DNA of 64,000 nt from Acanthaster planci (taxonomy: Eukaryota; Echinodermata; Asteroidea; Valvatida; Acanthasteridae). Numbering within the stretch: position 1 is the stretch's first letter; each line of letters opens with the position of its first letter. A program made the position numbers and the translations under genes. The notes beneath the pieces are model-generated. The model saw only the letters and a list, made by a program, of their open reading frames with translations, was not told the origin of the DNA and searched no databases. The stretch spans positions 1,341,156 to 1,405,155 of the forward strand of contig NW_019091389.1 in the NCBI RefSeq assembly GCF_001949145.1. The letters are read 5' to 3'. Of this stretch, positions 36,301-43,637 are shown in pieces.

Positions 36301-39300
36301 AAAACAAACACCTGTCAACAACTTCTTGTCACATCAATACACTTGTAATTACCTGACTAGCATTGTGCAAGTGTAAATTGCAAATCATAGTTAATGTACA
36401 TGCACACATTCTTCAAACCTCACATTGACATAGATGAACCACAGTACTGTTATCATCAGAAAGTCAAACGTAGCAACCAGGCAGAAGAGTCGACGAACTG
36501 TTGAGAATGCCAACTCCCTCTGCAGCTGCTGTGCACGCATGTGGTTGGAGCCATGGCTGTGGTTAATGCTGGTGGTAGATCTAGAGTTTAACAGTGGTGT
36601 GTGGTCAGAGTCCGAGTGAGTATAAATAGTGTATGCAGCATCATTGGCTTGACCACTGCGCTTTGATTGCTGGAATCCATTTGCTGCATCCTGGTAGATG
36701 TAAACAGAAAAAAATGTAGTTACAGTGCACGTTCAGAGAAAATATATCCGGGCACAATTACGGAGTTAAAGGGGATTTACAAGTAATTAATCAAACAGTG
36801 ATGTGTCCTGACGGAAAGGAAAATGTTGAAAAATAGAGAAACTTACATTCATTGAATTGCAAAAGCTTGATGGCATCATAATGGGGAGTCAGGTTGGCAA
36901 GGTAGTTCTTTCCTCGCCTTCTGTGGTCCCGGGTTCGATTCCCGGCCCGGGCCACGTGTGGATTGGGTTTTCAGTCCCTACCTGACTCTGTGGGTTTTAT
37001 CCAGACTATTCCTCTGGGGTTTTCTTCCCTCTCTTAAACTGTAACTGCTTCTTACTGTCTCCCCTTTACAGAGGTTGGTGAATGTGGGTCATTTGGCGAC
37101 TGCCCGAGGCACCCCTACATGTATATGCCATCAGCTCAACCACGTTTAAATGTATTCATTGTTCCATGCTTAATGTCTTCATTGTACAGCATACAAAAAT
37201 AAAATGAATAAATTATAAATTATTACTATCATCAGGTGTCAAGTTACACAACATTTAAGATGAAATAATAAGGTGCATTATTCAAATCTCCATTGAACAG
37301 GTCTGACTGGGTTGAAACCTCGGAGGCACTTACATGTACATGTTAACAGGGACGTGCTCAAGATGAAATTGAGGTGATGTCATGATGACATCATCAGGTG
37401 TCAAGTTACAGTAAATTAAAGGTGCAACATTCTCAAAGCTCTATATCATCTGAAAGGCATGTTCATTTTGGCTGCAACCTTACAGGTACCTAGACGGTTA
37501 CAATGTATGTAGATGAAAATTGAGATAACGTCATGATGAAATCATCAGGTGTCAAGTTAACATGACATTTATGGTGCACAATAAAAAGACCTGTATCTTC
37601 TTTAGACAGGGATGTGTTGCAGATGAGAACTGAAGTGGCATCATGATGCCCAGGCATAGCAATATCATCTTGAAAAGTGCATTATAAAGATCTATATCTG
37701 CAGATATAAATTACTAATTTGGTAGTTAAGGTATTACACTCTACAGTGTTATTTTCACATGTTATTTTAGTGGCATGAAGGTCATTACAAGTTTCAGAAT
37801 CACTCAAATAACAGCCAGAGTTTGTCCATTCACTTTCACATAAATAATACTGAAATAAATTTGAAAATAAATGGATTGACAGATGATAAAACTTAAGTTC
37901 ATGGTATTTTGCCAAGTTGACAACAACCTTGGCACTGTCCTGTAGACTTTGTTTATATTCCCAATGAATGTCAGCTTGTTGTTGCTGCTTTTTCAGGTAA
38001 TGTTGTGTTTGTAAATATCGCAGTATTTTTATTACAAATACCAGACCATTAGGCTTGGGCGAATCCACCCTGGAATCGGGTAGAATCGATTCCAAATTTG
38101 GAATCGGAGTTGCAATTCCACTTTTTTGAGAAATCGAATCCACGCCACCGCCAATTCCATAACCTTGAGATCTGATTTCAGGAACAGTCCAGCGATTCCA
38201 AAAGACTGCCATATAAATGATCCGTCAATTTTTGAAAAAAAAAATGTGTGGTTTTATGCCAAATCAAGGAACCTAAACAGCGCGGCTTTATTTTCATTGC
38301 CAAAAACTGAAGTCTGTGATGAGACGTGGCCCACATGCTTTGCAGAATCGCAGTGGCACCATGCAGTACTCCGACCAATTTGTCTGCAGCACACCGATGG
38401 CCCACTGTTGGCTGACTCCTTAACAAGCTGAGCATTTGGGTGCTACATTGTGAGCGATAAAAACTACACGTACATGGGAGTTTTTCCCACACGCCAAATT
38501 CCTTGCAATGAAATTTCTTGTTGCTGATTCCCCTCTATTTCTTATTGGAAACTCAATTGTAACATCTGAAGGATCAACACCAATTAGAAACCGATTCCTT
38601 GGAGTGTTTATTACTTCCCAAAAAATCTTCCACTGGACCAATGTCGCATTTTAAGATCGAAGCAAACTGTGGTGGAAAAAGTAGGCCTACATGTACTTCG
38701 TCACATATTACAAAAATTTGCTCAGAATTGAAAGAAAAAACCTAAACATGCCAGCTTTTGGAAAATTCCCTAAATCCCACAGACCTTGACATAAAATCAG
38801 CAATCCGAAGTTATTTAAAGTCAAAAACATTTCCAGGGTTTGCCAACTAAACTTAAACCATTCATAAGAAAGAGAAGCTGGCGAGATCGGCAATGGCATT
38901 GGCCCAGGTGGAGATTGGTGTTCCAATTCATGCATGTTTCTAATAGTCCTGCATCCATCTACCGCTCTCTGTGGGTGCACAGGCATACGGACCTGTGGGC
39001 CGACTGCAAGCGTTTCTTTGCAGATGCTTCGGGTTTGAGTCTGTGAGATATGCACCATGATTACCGTCATTCACTCTGCCAAAAACACAAATCTTTGACT
39101 ACTTTTCATCCTTCATTTCTGCCATGAAGAAAAGAAATTCTACTCAACCTACTGAGTGAAGTGAAGGTCAAAATTAAGACCAATTCTCAAATTTTCCATC
39201 TCCGCCTTGAAAAAAGACTAACGGCCTCGTGTTAAAGCTGGTAGCGGGCATAGGCATAGGAAGAATGTAGCTTTAGGCATGTTCACCAGCGATTGCACAA

Positions 39301-40049
39301 ACAGGCCGCAGACGCAAGCGGAGCTGTGCGGCGCGCGAGCAGTCCAGTTTTCGATAGAATTTACAATCAAAAGATGGAGAAAACTATCAAAGTTTATCAT
39401 TAGTGGAATAAGATTACATTTTTGGGGACTTTAGGGAAAAAATTTCTTCAGTACATTTTTGGCAGCATATGTAATACACAGACTGAGCGATAAGATACAT
39501 GTACCAATGGGCTCTTCCAAAACTTTGGCAGCAGTTTAGGTATCTTGACATGGAACAGCCGTCGAGACGATGAGGGGTCAAGTGACGTAATGCTCAACGA
39601 CCTTATTTTAAAGATGGCAACTGAGAGAGCGAGTCCCTTAGATTGAATGGATAAAGGCAAAAAGACTGGAAAATACCTGAATAACGTGAGTGAAATCATT
39701 CAATAAATGGTTTTTAGAAAGCGGAAAGGTCAAGAATCATGTTCGTGTGCAAAAGGAATTGTGCCCACGATGATAAGTGGGTGCGCCGGAATGTTAAATA
39801 CGCCGACACGAAATTGCGTATATGGATGTGTGGCCAAGGATGGTTCGGAGTGAGAGTCCGTGCCACACCACTGGGGCTACCGCCTAGCGTACCTAGGTTT
39901 TCAAAATTTTCAGGACAGAATTCTAATATGCTCATTCTCATGTCCTAACCATGCAAAACTGCTAGGACTAGCATGACTAGTGCTAGTGTACGAAGTGCTT
40001 AAGTTAGAACACTTACAGCCATCCTCGTGTCTTGGTTATTTCCTGGCAT
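24167..40049 (-). CDS. STARD3: STARD3 (MLN64)-like cholesterol transporter, 12 coding exons
   Basis: A complete gene reconstructed by hand. The exons, from the start, are 40017-40049, 36424-36690, 34877-35035, 34105-34164, 33669-33822, 32764-32883, 31546-31664, 30222-30383, 28643-28818, 27376-27480, 25155-25254 and 24167-24382. All introns are GT-AG, all phases agree, and the sum is 1671 nt (556 residues plus stop; human STARD3 is 445). An in-frame stop precedes the ATG. Order: cytosolic N-terminus (1-78), MENTAL domain with four membrane helices (about 79-215), linker with a phospho-FFAT-like FYSP core at 257-260, START domain (about 305-520) and a 30-40 residue acidic/Ser tail. The family moves sterol at late endosome-ER contacts: MENTAL anchors in the endosome, FFAT binds ER VAP proteins, START carries cholesterol. 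STARD3NL lacks START, so STARD3 is the better assignment. Asn404 replaces the usual pocket Asp. Confidence 0.93.
24777..24899. repeat. 28-bp minisatellite, about 4.4 copies
   Basis: The unit is TGACTTAACTCAAATGATCA plus TGTCACAA. Copies start at 24777, 24805, 24833 and 24861, with a partial one at 24889. It lies in STARD3 intron 11 and extends leftwards as more degenerate TGACTCAA-rich sequence from about 24630. Confidence 0.9.
25155..25254 (-). CDS. STARD3: STARD3 exon 11 (START domain)
   Basis: Phase 2 in, phase 0 out. It encodes GFNGPTGWVIES and FLWILNTDLNFK, which align with GENGPGGF and FVWILNTDLKG of human STARD3. This is a diagnostic match in the second half of the START fold. Confidence 0.95.
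25628..25721. other. Assembly gap (94 N)
   Basis: A run of 94 undetermined bases within STARD3 intron 10, flanked by ordinary unique sequence. Both neighbouring exons are intact and in phase, so no coding sequence needs to be missing here. Confidence 1.
26250..27230. mobile_element. Candidate TA-flanked inverted-repeat element (981 bp)
   Basis: The ends match in inverted orientation: GGGGAGGGTGGGGCAAGTGG on the left, and AGGGAAGGTGGGGCTACTGG read inward from the right (16 of 20 identical). Each end abuts a TA dinucleotide, as expected for TA-targeting cut-and-paste elements. There is no transposase frame, so it would be non-autonomous. It lies in STARD3 intron 10. The middle contains several GCCGACTTAG words. 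Confidence 0.5.
27376..27480 (-). CDS. STARD3: STARD3 exon 10 (START domain)
   Basis: Begins by completing the Arg codon split from exon 9. It encodes DFVAVRNYWQRGD and KKPPCSKYVR, aligned with DFVNVRRIERRRD and PPTHKYVR of human STARD3. Arg423 corresponds to the buried Arg351 of the human sterol pocket. Confidence 0.95.
28643..28818 (-). CDS. STARD3: STARD3 exon 9 (START domain)
   Basis: Phase 0 in, phase 2 out, residues 359-417. It contains PSWNPTVLESEVLQ and DILYNVSTGGPGNIVAGR, matching the human segments around VLWNKTV and LISYDVSAG. The human Asp332 position is Asn404 here. Confidence 0.95.
30222..30383 (-). CDS. STARD3: STARD3 exon 8 (start of START domain)
   Basis: 54 full codons, phase 0 at both ends (residues 305-358). 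EQEYLQKAKESLRLLDRILA matches [20 protein letters not shown] of human STARD3, the N-terminal helix of START. Confidence 0.95.
31546..31664 (-). CDS. STARD3: STARD3 exon 7 (Ser/acid-rich linker)
   Basis: Phase 1 in, phase 0 out. It encodes the linker ASETGSDSDYSESLRSHASE directly after the FYSP core. The acidic and phosphorylatable run parallels GSDNESDEE in human STARD3. It is a disordered linker between the membrane domain and START. Confidence 0.9.
32193..32282 (+). repeat. tRNA-like SINE head or tRNA pseudogene
   Basis: A type II tRNA (Ser/Leu)-like sequence in STARD3 intron 6. It has an A box TGGTCGAGTGG (32201-32211), a B box GGTTCGAGTCC (32246-32256), CTTGG...CCAAG pairing of the ends, and a T6 Pol III terminator at 32277-32282. 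The anticodon stem does not pair properly, so it is not a functional tRNA. It is most likely the head of a tRNA-derived SINE. Confidence 0.7.
32609..32742. repeat. 68-bp tandem duplication in STARD3 intron 6
   Basis: Two adjacent diverged copies (32609-32676 and 32677-32742) each start ATGGACTGACCCAAAGCTTC and end in AAGGAGCA. The duplication ends about 21 bp from the donor of STARD3 exon 6. Confidence 0.9.
32764..32883 (-). CDS. STARD3: STARD3 exon 6 (phospho-FFAT-like cassette exon)
   Basis: A 120-nt exon with phase 1 at both ends, so it can be skipped without a frameshift. It encodes residues 225-264: a Pro/Gln/Glu-rich linker ending in EPIRFYSPEGSQ. The FYSP core matches the phospho-FFAT core of human STARD3 (QFYSPPE), whose serine phosphorylation permits binding to ER VAP/MOSPD2 proteins. 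Splice sites are CTACAG and GTGAGA. Confidence 0.9.
33669..33822 (-). CDS. STARD3: STARD3 exon 5 (fourth MENTAL helix)
   Basis: Phase 0 in, phase 1 out. VDFLIAIVSFIIPWIETWIL aligns with YLLPIVSFVLAWLETWFL of human STARD3, the most conserved part of the MENTAL domain. A variable loop, YKHHDDNPC, precedes it. The donor is CGTG/GTGTGT. Confidence 0.95.
34105..34164 (-). CDS. STARD3: STARD3 exon 4 (third MENTAL helix)
   Basis: A 60-nt exon, phase 0 at both ends, encoding LTTSLSCIFLITKVFLYDFE. It corresponds to TTLVSSAFLIVKVIL in human STARD3. The acceptor is ATTAG and the donor GTGAGT. Confidence 0.93.
34877..35035 (-). CDS. STARD3: STARD3 exon 3 (second MENTAL helix)
   Basis: 53 codons, phase 0 at both ends. 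It encodes the lumenal loop LTNSNVTASL, with a possible N-glycosylation site NVT, and the helix FDFPVVAAFRCVILLLAYAL, followed by RSKRWWTVA. It aligns with FFDIFVLAFFRFSGLLLGYA and RLRHWWVIA of human STARD3. Confidence 0.95.
36424..36690 (-). CDS. STARD3: STARD3 exon 2 (N-terminal tail, first MENTAL helix)
   Basis: 89 codons, phase 0 at both ends (residues 12-100). The first two thirds are polar. They include DHTPLL (40-45), a fit to the acidic dileucine endosome-sorting pattern. The end, VRRLFCLVATFDFLMITVLW, aligns with VRRTFCLFVTFDLLFISLLW of human STARD3. Confidence 0.93.
36888..37215 (+). repeat. tRNA-derived SINE, copy 1
   Basis: A tRNA-like head with A-box-like sequence near 36895 and a B box GGTTCGATTCC (36932-36942) is followed by a non-tRNA body (ACCTGACTCTGTGGGTTTTA and CCTCTGGGGTTTTC) and an AT-rich tail. 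The same body recurs on the minus strand at 58340-58552, which shows it is a repeat family. It lies in STARD3 intron 1. Confidence 0.85.
37231..37660. repeat. Degenerate tandem repeat, period about 150-160 bp
   Basis: The word ATCAGGTGTCAAGTTA recurs at 37231, 37393 and 37544. Each recurrence follows a CATGATG/GATGTCATGATG stretch, and a partial fourth copy lies near 37630. It is in STARD3 intron 1. Similar CATCAGGTG/TGACATCATG words occur in the intron-1 repeats of UBXN4. Confidence 0.7.
37661..40016. other. Rest of STARD3 intron 1, no other gene seen
   Basis: The 176-codon minus-strand open frame at 37682-38212 has repetitive GIDS/DSPKP-like composition from GAATCG-type repeats and no domain. 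CpG becomes frequent from about 38.9 kb towards the promoter. Confidence 0.5.
40017..40049 (-). CDS. STARD3: STARD3 exon 1, start codon
   Basis: ATG at 40047-40049 begins MPGNNQDTRMA, followed by GTAAGT. The phase fits exon 2 exactly. An in-frame TAG lies 15 nt before the ATG, with no other ATG between. A second in-frame ATG (residue 10) is possible. This very short exon has no homology support of its own. Confidence 0.7.
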
Positions 40050-41970
40050 TATTAGTGGAACCTAGTCCTACAGAATGACATGAATGATGAGAATCTGTGA
40101 TTCACTGAACATGCTGAAGCAGGCTAGGCAACAGCCCTACACCATTTCCTTCTCGATTCGCTCGCTCGATTACACAATGTATGATACATGTACAAGAATG
40201 GAGGTAAAGTTACAACATTTCACTTCATGATAATGATGATCGGGAACCACTGCACTCCTAGCATGCCTAGCTATCCATAGTATTATCACGTTGTCTACTC
40301 ATCGCCACATGATCAGTGCTTGTTACGTTTCTGCATGTTGTGTACAAGGCGCCGGTGATGCCCTTGCTAGCTCTAGCCGTCAAATCACATGACTTTTCTG
40401 CAGGTCAAATTTACAGCAACTGGTAGTCTGCTCTAGAACCAGGTACACCAACTAGCGATTCTAACTTCTAGTCTGGTTACACTCAATCTGTAAAAATTGC
40501 AATAGAGTGGTAGCGACGTAATGAGGAAGCTAGTCTATGCTCTTTACAGACCATTTTTCCCCGTTGCAGCTTGTCTCCAACATCTTTCCCTGACTGCATT
40601 GTAGGCTAAAAGCGTTCAAATGAATTGTAATATTTTTCTCTTCTGCATCTTATTTTATAAGAGGTGCCATGGACTAATCATGGAATTATTTCTATAAGTC
40701 ACGAATAAAGTAACTGTTCCTTCCAACTCGTGCACGCTTGACAGTCTGTCCTATCATGGAGGTAGAATCACATTCTACCTCTGCTCAATGGTCCTATCCA
40801 TTGATCTCCAAAGACTGGACATCGCCCATTGTTTGTGCACAAAATGCGCGGCCGAACAATGGCGGCGCTTCAGGAGGGTAATGTGATGCTACATGCTGTG
40901 CATTTCTGGTCAACATAACCTTTTTCTCATGGGATGATGGTTAAACCCTCAGCCTCCCTCCCCGAAAACAAGCCAAAAAATATACAAAAAATGCAAGAAT
41001 ATCATTTCCAGAAATAACTGACTATTTTCTTAGTAACTAACCCACTCAAAAGCGATAGTGTTAATCTGTTTTGTGTGTGTTTGTTTTTAATTCATTTTTA
41101 CACCTATTGTCTACGGTCTCGTTTTAGCAATATTTTCACTTAGGGGTCGGTTCAATCGTGATTTGTTCAGTATGTAAACCTTTAGAATCCCACCAGGACA
41201 TGCGATAGAGTTTTGTCAGTAAATATGATGTCCAAACTGTCCATGTGTTTTTCCGTCTGGTTTCGATGAGCCAACAATGGAAAAAATCATCAATAAAATT
41301 ATTTTAATTTTACACACTCTCAGGAAAAATTGAACTAAATAAAATTCATTCATATATTGACTAGGCCCCTGAAATTTATTGAAATCCGACATGCGGCAGA
41401 GGGAAGAGTGAGAATCTTTTCTGTTTACAAAGTGAGCGCAGCTTTAAATGTACGACCAAACTAACTTACTGCCGTTTTTAAAACAGACACTTAAAAAATT
41501 ACCATATTGCCTAAAGGACCAATAGTTGCTGGCATTGTTACGGGTATTTTCGCTGGCAAAGAAGTCTGACGTTTGAAAAAAACCGTAATTTTCCAAACCC
41601 CCCAATAAGCAGTGTTTACGCGAAACAGCCACCAGTGTACATGTACATGTACATCTAAGACACCAGACATCTTGAGTTCGCACGGGCACAAACAAAATGT
41701 CCCGCTGAAACATACATGTACGTGGATGGCACTGGAAAGAGTACGTTGTATATGTGCCCACCTGCGCAGTGGGCGGGGCTCAATGGATCGGCCTATGTTA
41801 GTCACATACCATGAATTATTTGCCTCAACCGGACCATAGGGCTAGCTTTTTATAAAATAAAACTAGAGCGATGACTCCTGTACAAAGGGATCCCTGCTGG
41901 GCGCATCCATGTTTGTACACAAACCTATGGAAAACTTGACATTTTGTACGAAAATGAAAGTCGAAAAACA

Positions 41971-42077
41971 AGTCGTTCTTCGTTTTTCGATGTGAAAAAA
42001 GTCGTTTCTCGCTTTTTCATTGAAAAACGATAATCACATTCTTTTTTTCGTTTTTCAAAGTGAAAACGAACAACGAC
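41971..42077. repeat. Imperfect inverted repeat, GTCGTT/CGTTTTT rich
   Basis: GTCGTTCTTCGTTTTT at the left faces AAAACGAACAACGAC at the right, with further CGTTTTTC and GAAAAACG words between. It is a possible stem-loop or small inverted-repeat element in the promoter interval. Confidence 0.6.
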
Positions 42078-42426
42078 GTAATCTATTGCTCCAAAAATGA
42101 AAAACAGTTCCATTTTCCATTGCATAATGTAAGAAAGGTCTTAGAGGAATACAAAGAATTCGTTGCTTATAAAGTAAAAGGAGCAGCACCTCACAAGGAA
42201 ATTTAGTACATGCTCAAAAGCAACCTTTAAGTTGAGAAGTGTTTAGAGATGTCCGTGACACCGCGAATTTACGTGGGATTAATTGGGATTAAGATTTCAA
42301 ACAAGATTACTTTTCGTTTTCAGCAGGAAAAACAAGAAACAAACTTCTCCGTCTTTTTCCCCATTATTTGTTTCCAAATCGAAATAGAACTTCACGGGCC
42401 GTAAAGCTCGACGGTCCCAACGCATA

Positions 42427-43230
42427 GTGGATTCACAACTTCACATACAGTAAAGGATTGACAACTTCACATAATGGATTGACAACTTCACATAATGGAT
42501 TAAGAACCTCACATAATGGATTGACAACTCCACATAATGGATTGACAACTGNNNNNNNNNNNNNNNNNNNNNNNNNNNNNNNNNNNNNNNNNNNNNNNNN
42601 NNNNNNNNNNNNNNNNNNNNNNNNNNNNNNNNNNNNNNNNNNNNNNNNNNNNNNNNNNNNNNNNNNNNNNNNNNNNNNNNNNNNNNNNNNNNNNNNNNNN
42701 NNNNNNNNNNNNNNNNNNNNNNNNNNNNNNNNNNNNNNNNNNNNNNNNNNNNNNNNNNNNNNNNNNNNNNNNNNNNNNNNNNNNNNNNNNNNNNNNNNNN
42801 NNNNNNNNNNNNNNNNNNNNNNNNNNNNNNNNNNNNNNNNNNNNNNNNNNNNNNNNNNNNNNNNNNNNNNNNNNNNNNNNNNNNNNNNNNNNNNNNNNNN
42901 NNNNNNNNNNNNNNNNNNNNNNNNNNNNNNNNNNNNNNNNNNNNNNNNNNNNNNNNNNNNNNNNNNNNNNNNNNNNNNNNNNNNNNNNNNNNNNNNNNNN
43001 NNNNNNNNNNNNNNNNNNNNNNNNNNNNNNNNNNNNNNNNNNNNNNNNNNNNNNNNNNNNNNNNNNNNNNNNNNNNNNNNNNNNNNNNNNNNNNNNNNNN
43101 NNNNNNNNNNNNNNNNNNNNNNNNNNNNNNNNNNNNNNNNNNNNNNNNNNNNNNNNNNNNNNNNNNGAACTTCACATAATGGACTGAGAACTTCACACAA
43201 TGGTTTGACAACATCACATAATAGATTAAG
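42427..43230. repeat. 21-bp minisatellite, interrupted by assembly gap
   Basis: The unit is TTGACAACTTCACATAATGGA with small variants (AAGAACC, AACTCC). It is present on both sides of the N run 42552-43166, with about five units on the left and three on the right. Since 21 bp is seven codons without stops, it creates long false open frames reading (TSHNGLT)n. Confidence 0.95.
42552..43166. other. Assembly gap (615 N) inside minisatellite
   Basis: A run of 615 undetermined bases flanked on both sides by the same 21-bp repeat. The gap is therefore best explained by collapse or failure of assembly in the array, and its true length is uncertain. Confidence 1.
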
Positions 43231-43458
43231 GACATGATCAAACTACTTTCACAGAGTAACATCATATTTTGGTACATTTGGCGTCCCATATTAGTAATCC
43301 TGCAGTACTTGCACTAGAGCCAGTGGGAAAACCGAGCTGGGTACTGCTGACATGCCATGATCGGCCTCCGTAGTACCGTGGTATTTACGTGGCGCCTTAT
43401 CATATGCGGCCGTAGTAGAAATAACTGCTATTGTGTTGATTGTGAACTCGGGACGTAC

Positions 43459-43478
43459 ATGTACAGCGCGCTGTACAT
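43459..43478. promoter_or_regulatory. Perfect 20-bp palindrome upstream of UBXN4
   Basis: ATGTACAGCGCGCTGTACAT is its own reverse complement. It lies 78 bp before the UBXN4 ATG, so in the core promoter or 5' UTR. It could be a dimeric factor site or form a hairpin in RNA. Function unknown. Confidence 0.6.
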
Positions 43479-43555
43479 CGCACACAGAGTACACGGTTAG
43501 ATCCATAAAAAAGTACCGATTTTCGTTTCCCCATTTGTTGTTAAATATCACCACA

Positions 43556-43637
43556 ATGCTTTGGTTTGAAGGCTCCATTACCGCTGCTATCACAACAGCA
43601 AAACAGCGCAATGTTTTGTTTGTTGTTTATGTTCGAG
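43556..43637 (+). CDS. UBXN4: UBXN4 exon 1, start codon
   Basis: 27 codons plus one base, beginning MLWFEGSITAAITTAKQ and ending VVYVR, then GTAGGT. The match to the human N-terminus fixes the start. The ATG context is CACAATGC. Confidence 0.95.

Larger units (their letters stand above)
40050..43555. promoter_or_regulatory. Divergent STARD3/UBXN4 promoter interval
   Basis: 3.5 kb separates the two start codons, which point away from each other. CpG is frequent here (19 in 43261-43620) compared with the flanking gene bodies. Contents: an imperfect inverted repeat at 41971-42077, a 21-bp minisatellite with a gap at 42427-43230 and a perfect palindrome at 43459-43478. Transcription starts cannot be placed from sequence alone, and no clear TATA box was identified. 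Confidence 0.5.

Noticed and set aside
37693-37708. 16-bp perfect palindrome TATATCTGCAGATATA.
   Set aside because: Short and AT-rich; not surprising in 64 kb and without context.
37682-38212. 176-codon minus-strand frame within STARD3 intron 1.
   Set aside because: Its composition follows GAATCG-like simple repeats, with no domain, and it lies wholly inside a well-defined intron.
42433-43289. Long open frames (255-282 codons) across the minisatellite and gap.
   Set aside because: They exist only because the 21-bp unit lacks stops and because N bases are read through.
43385-43392. TTACGTGG, one base from an ER-stress UPRE, upstream of UBXN4.
   Set aside because: A one-mismatch 8-mer is expected often by chance, and no second element such as CCAAT-N9-CCACG was seen.
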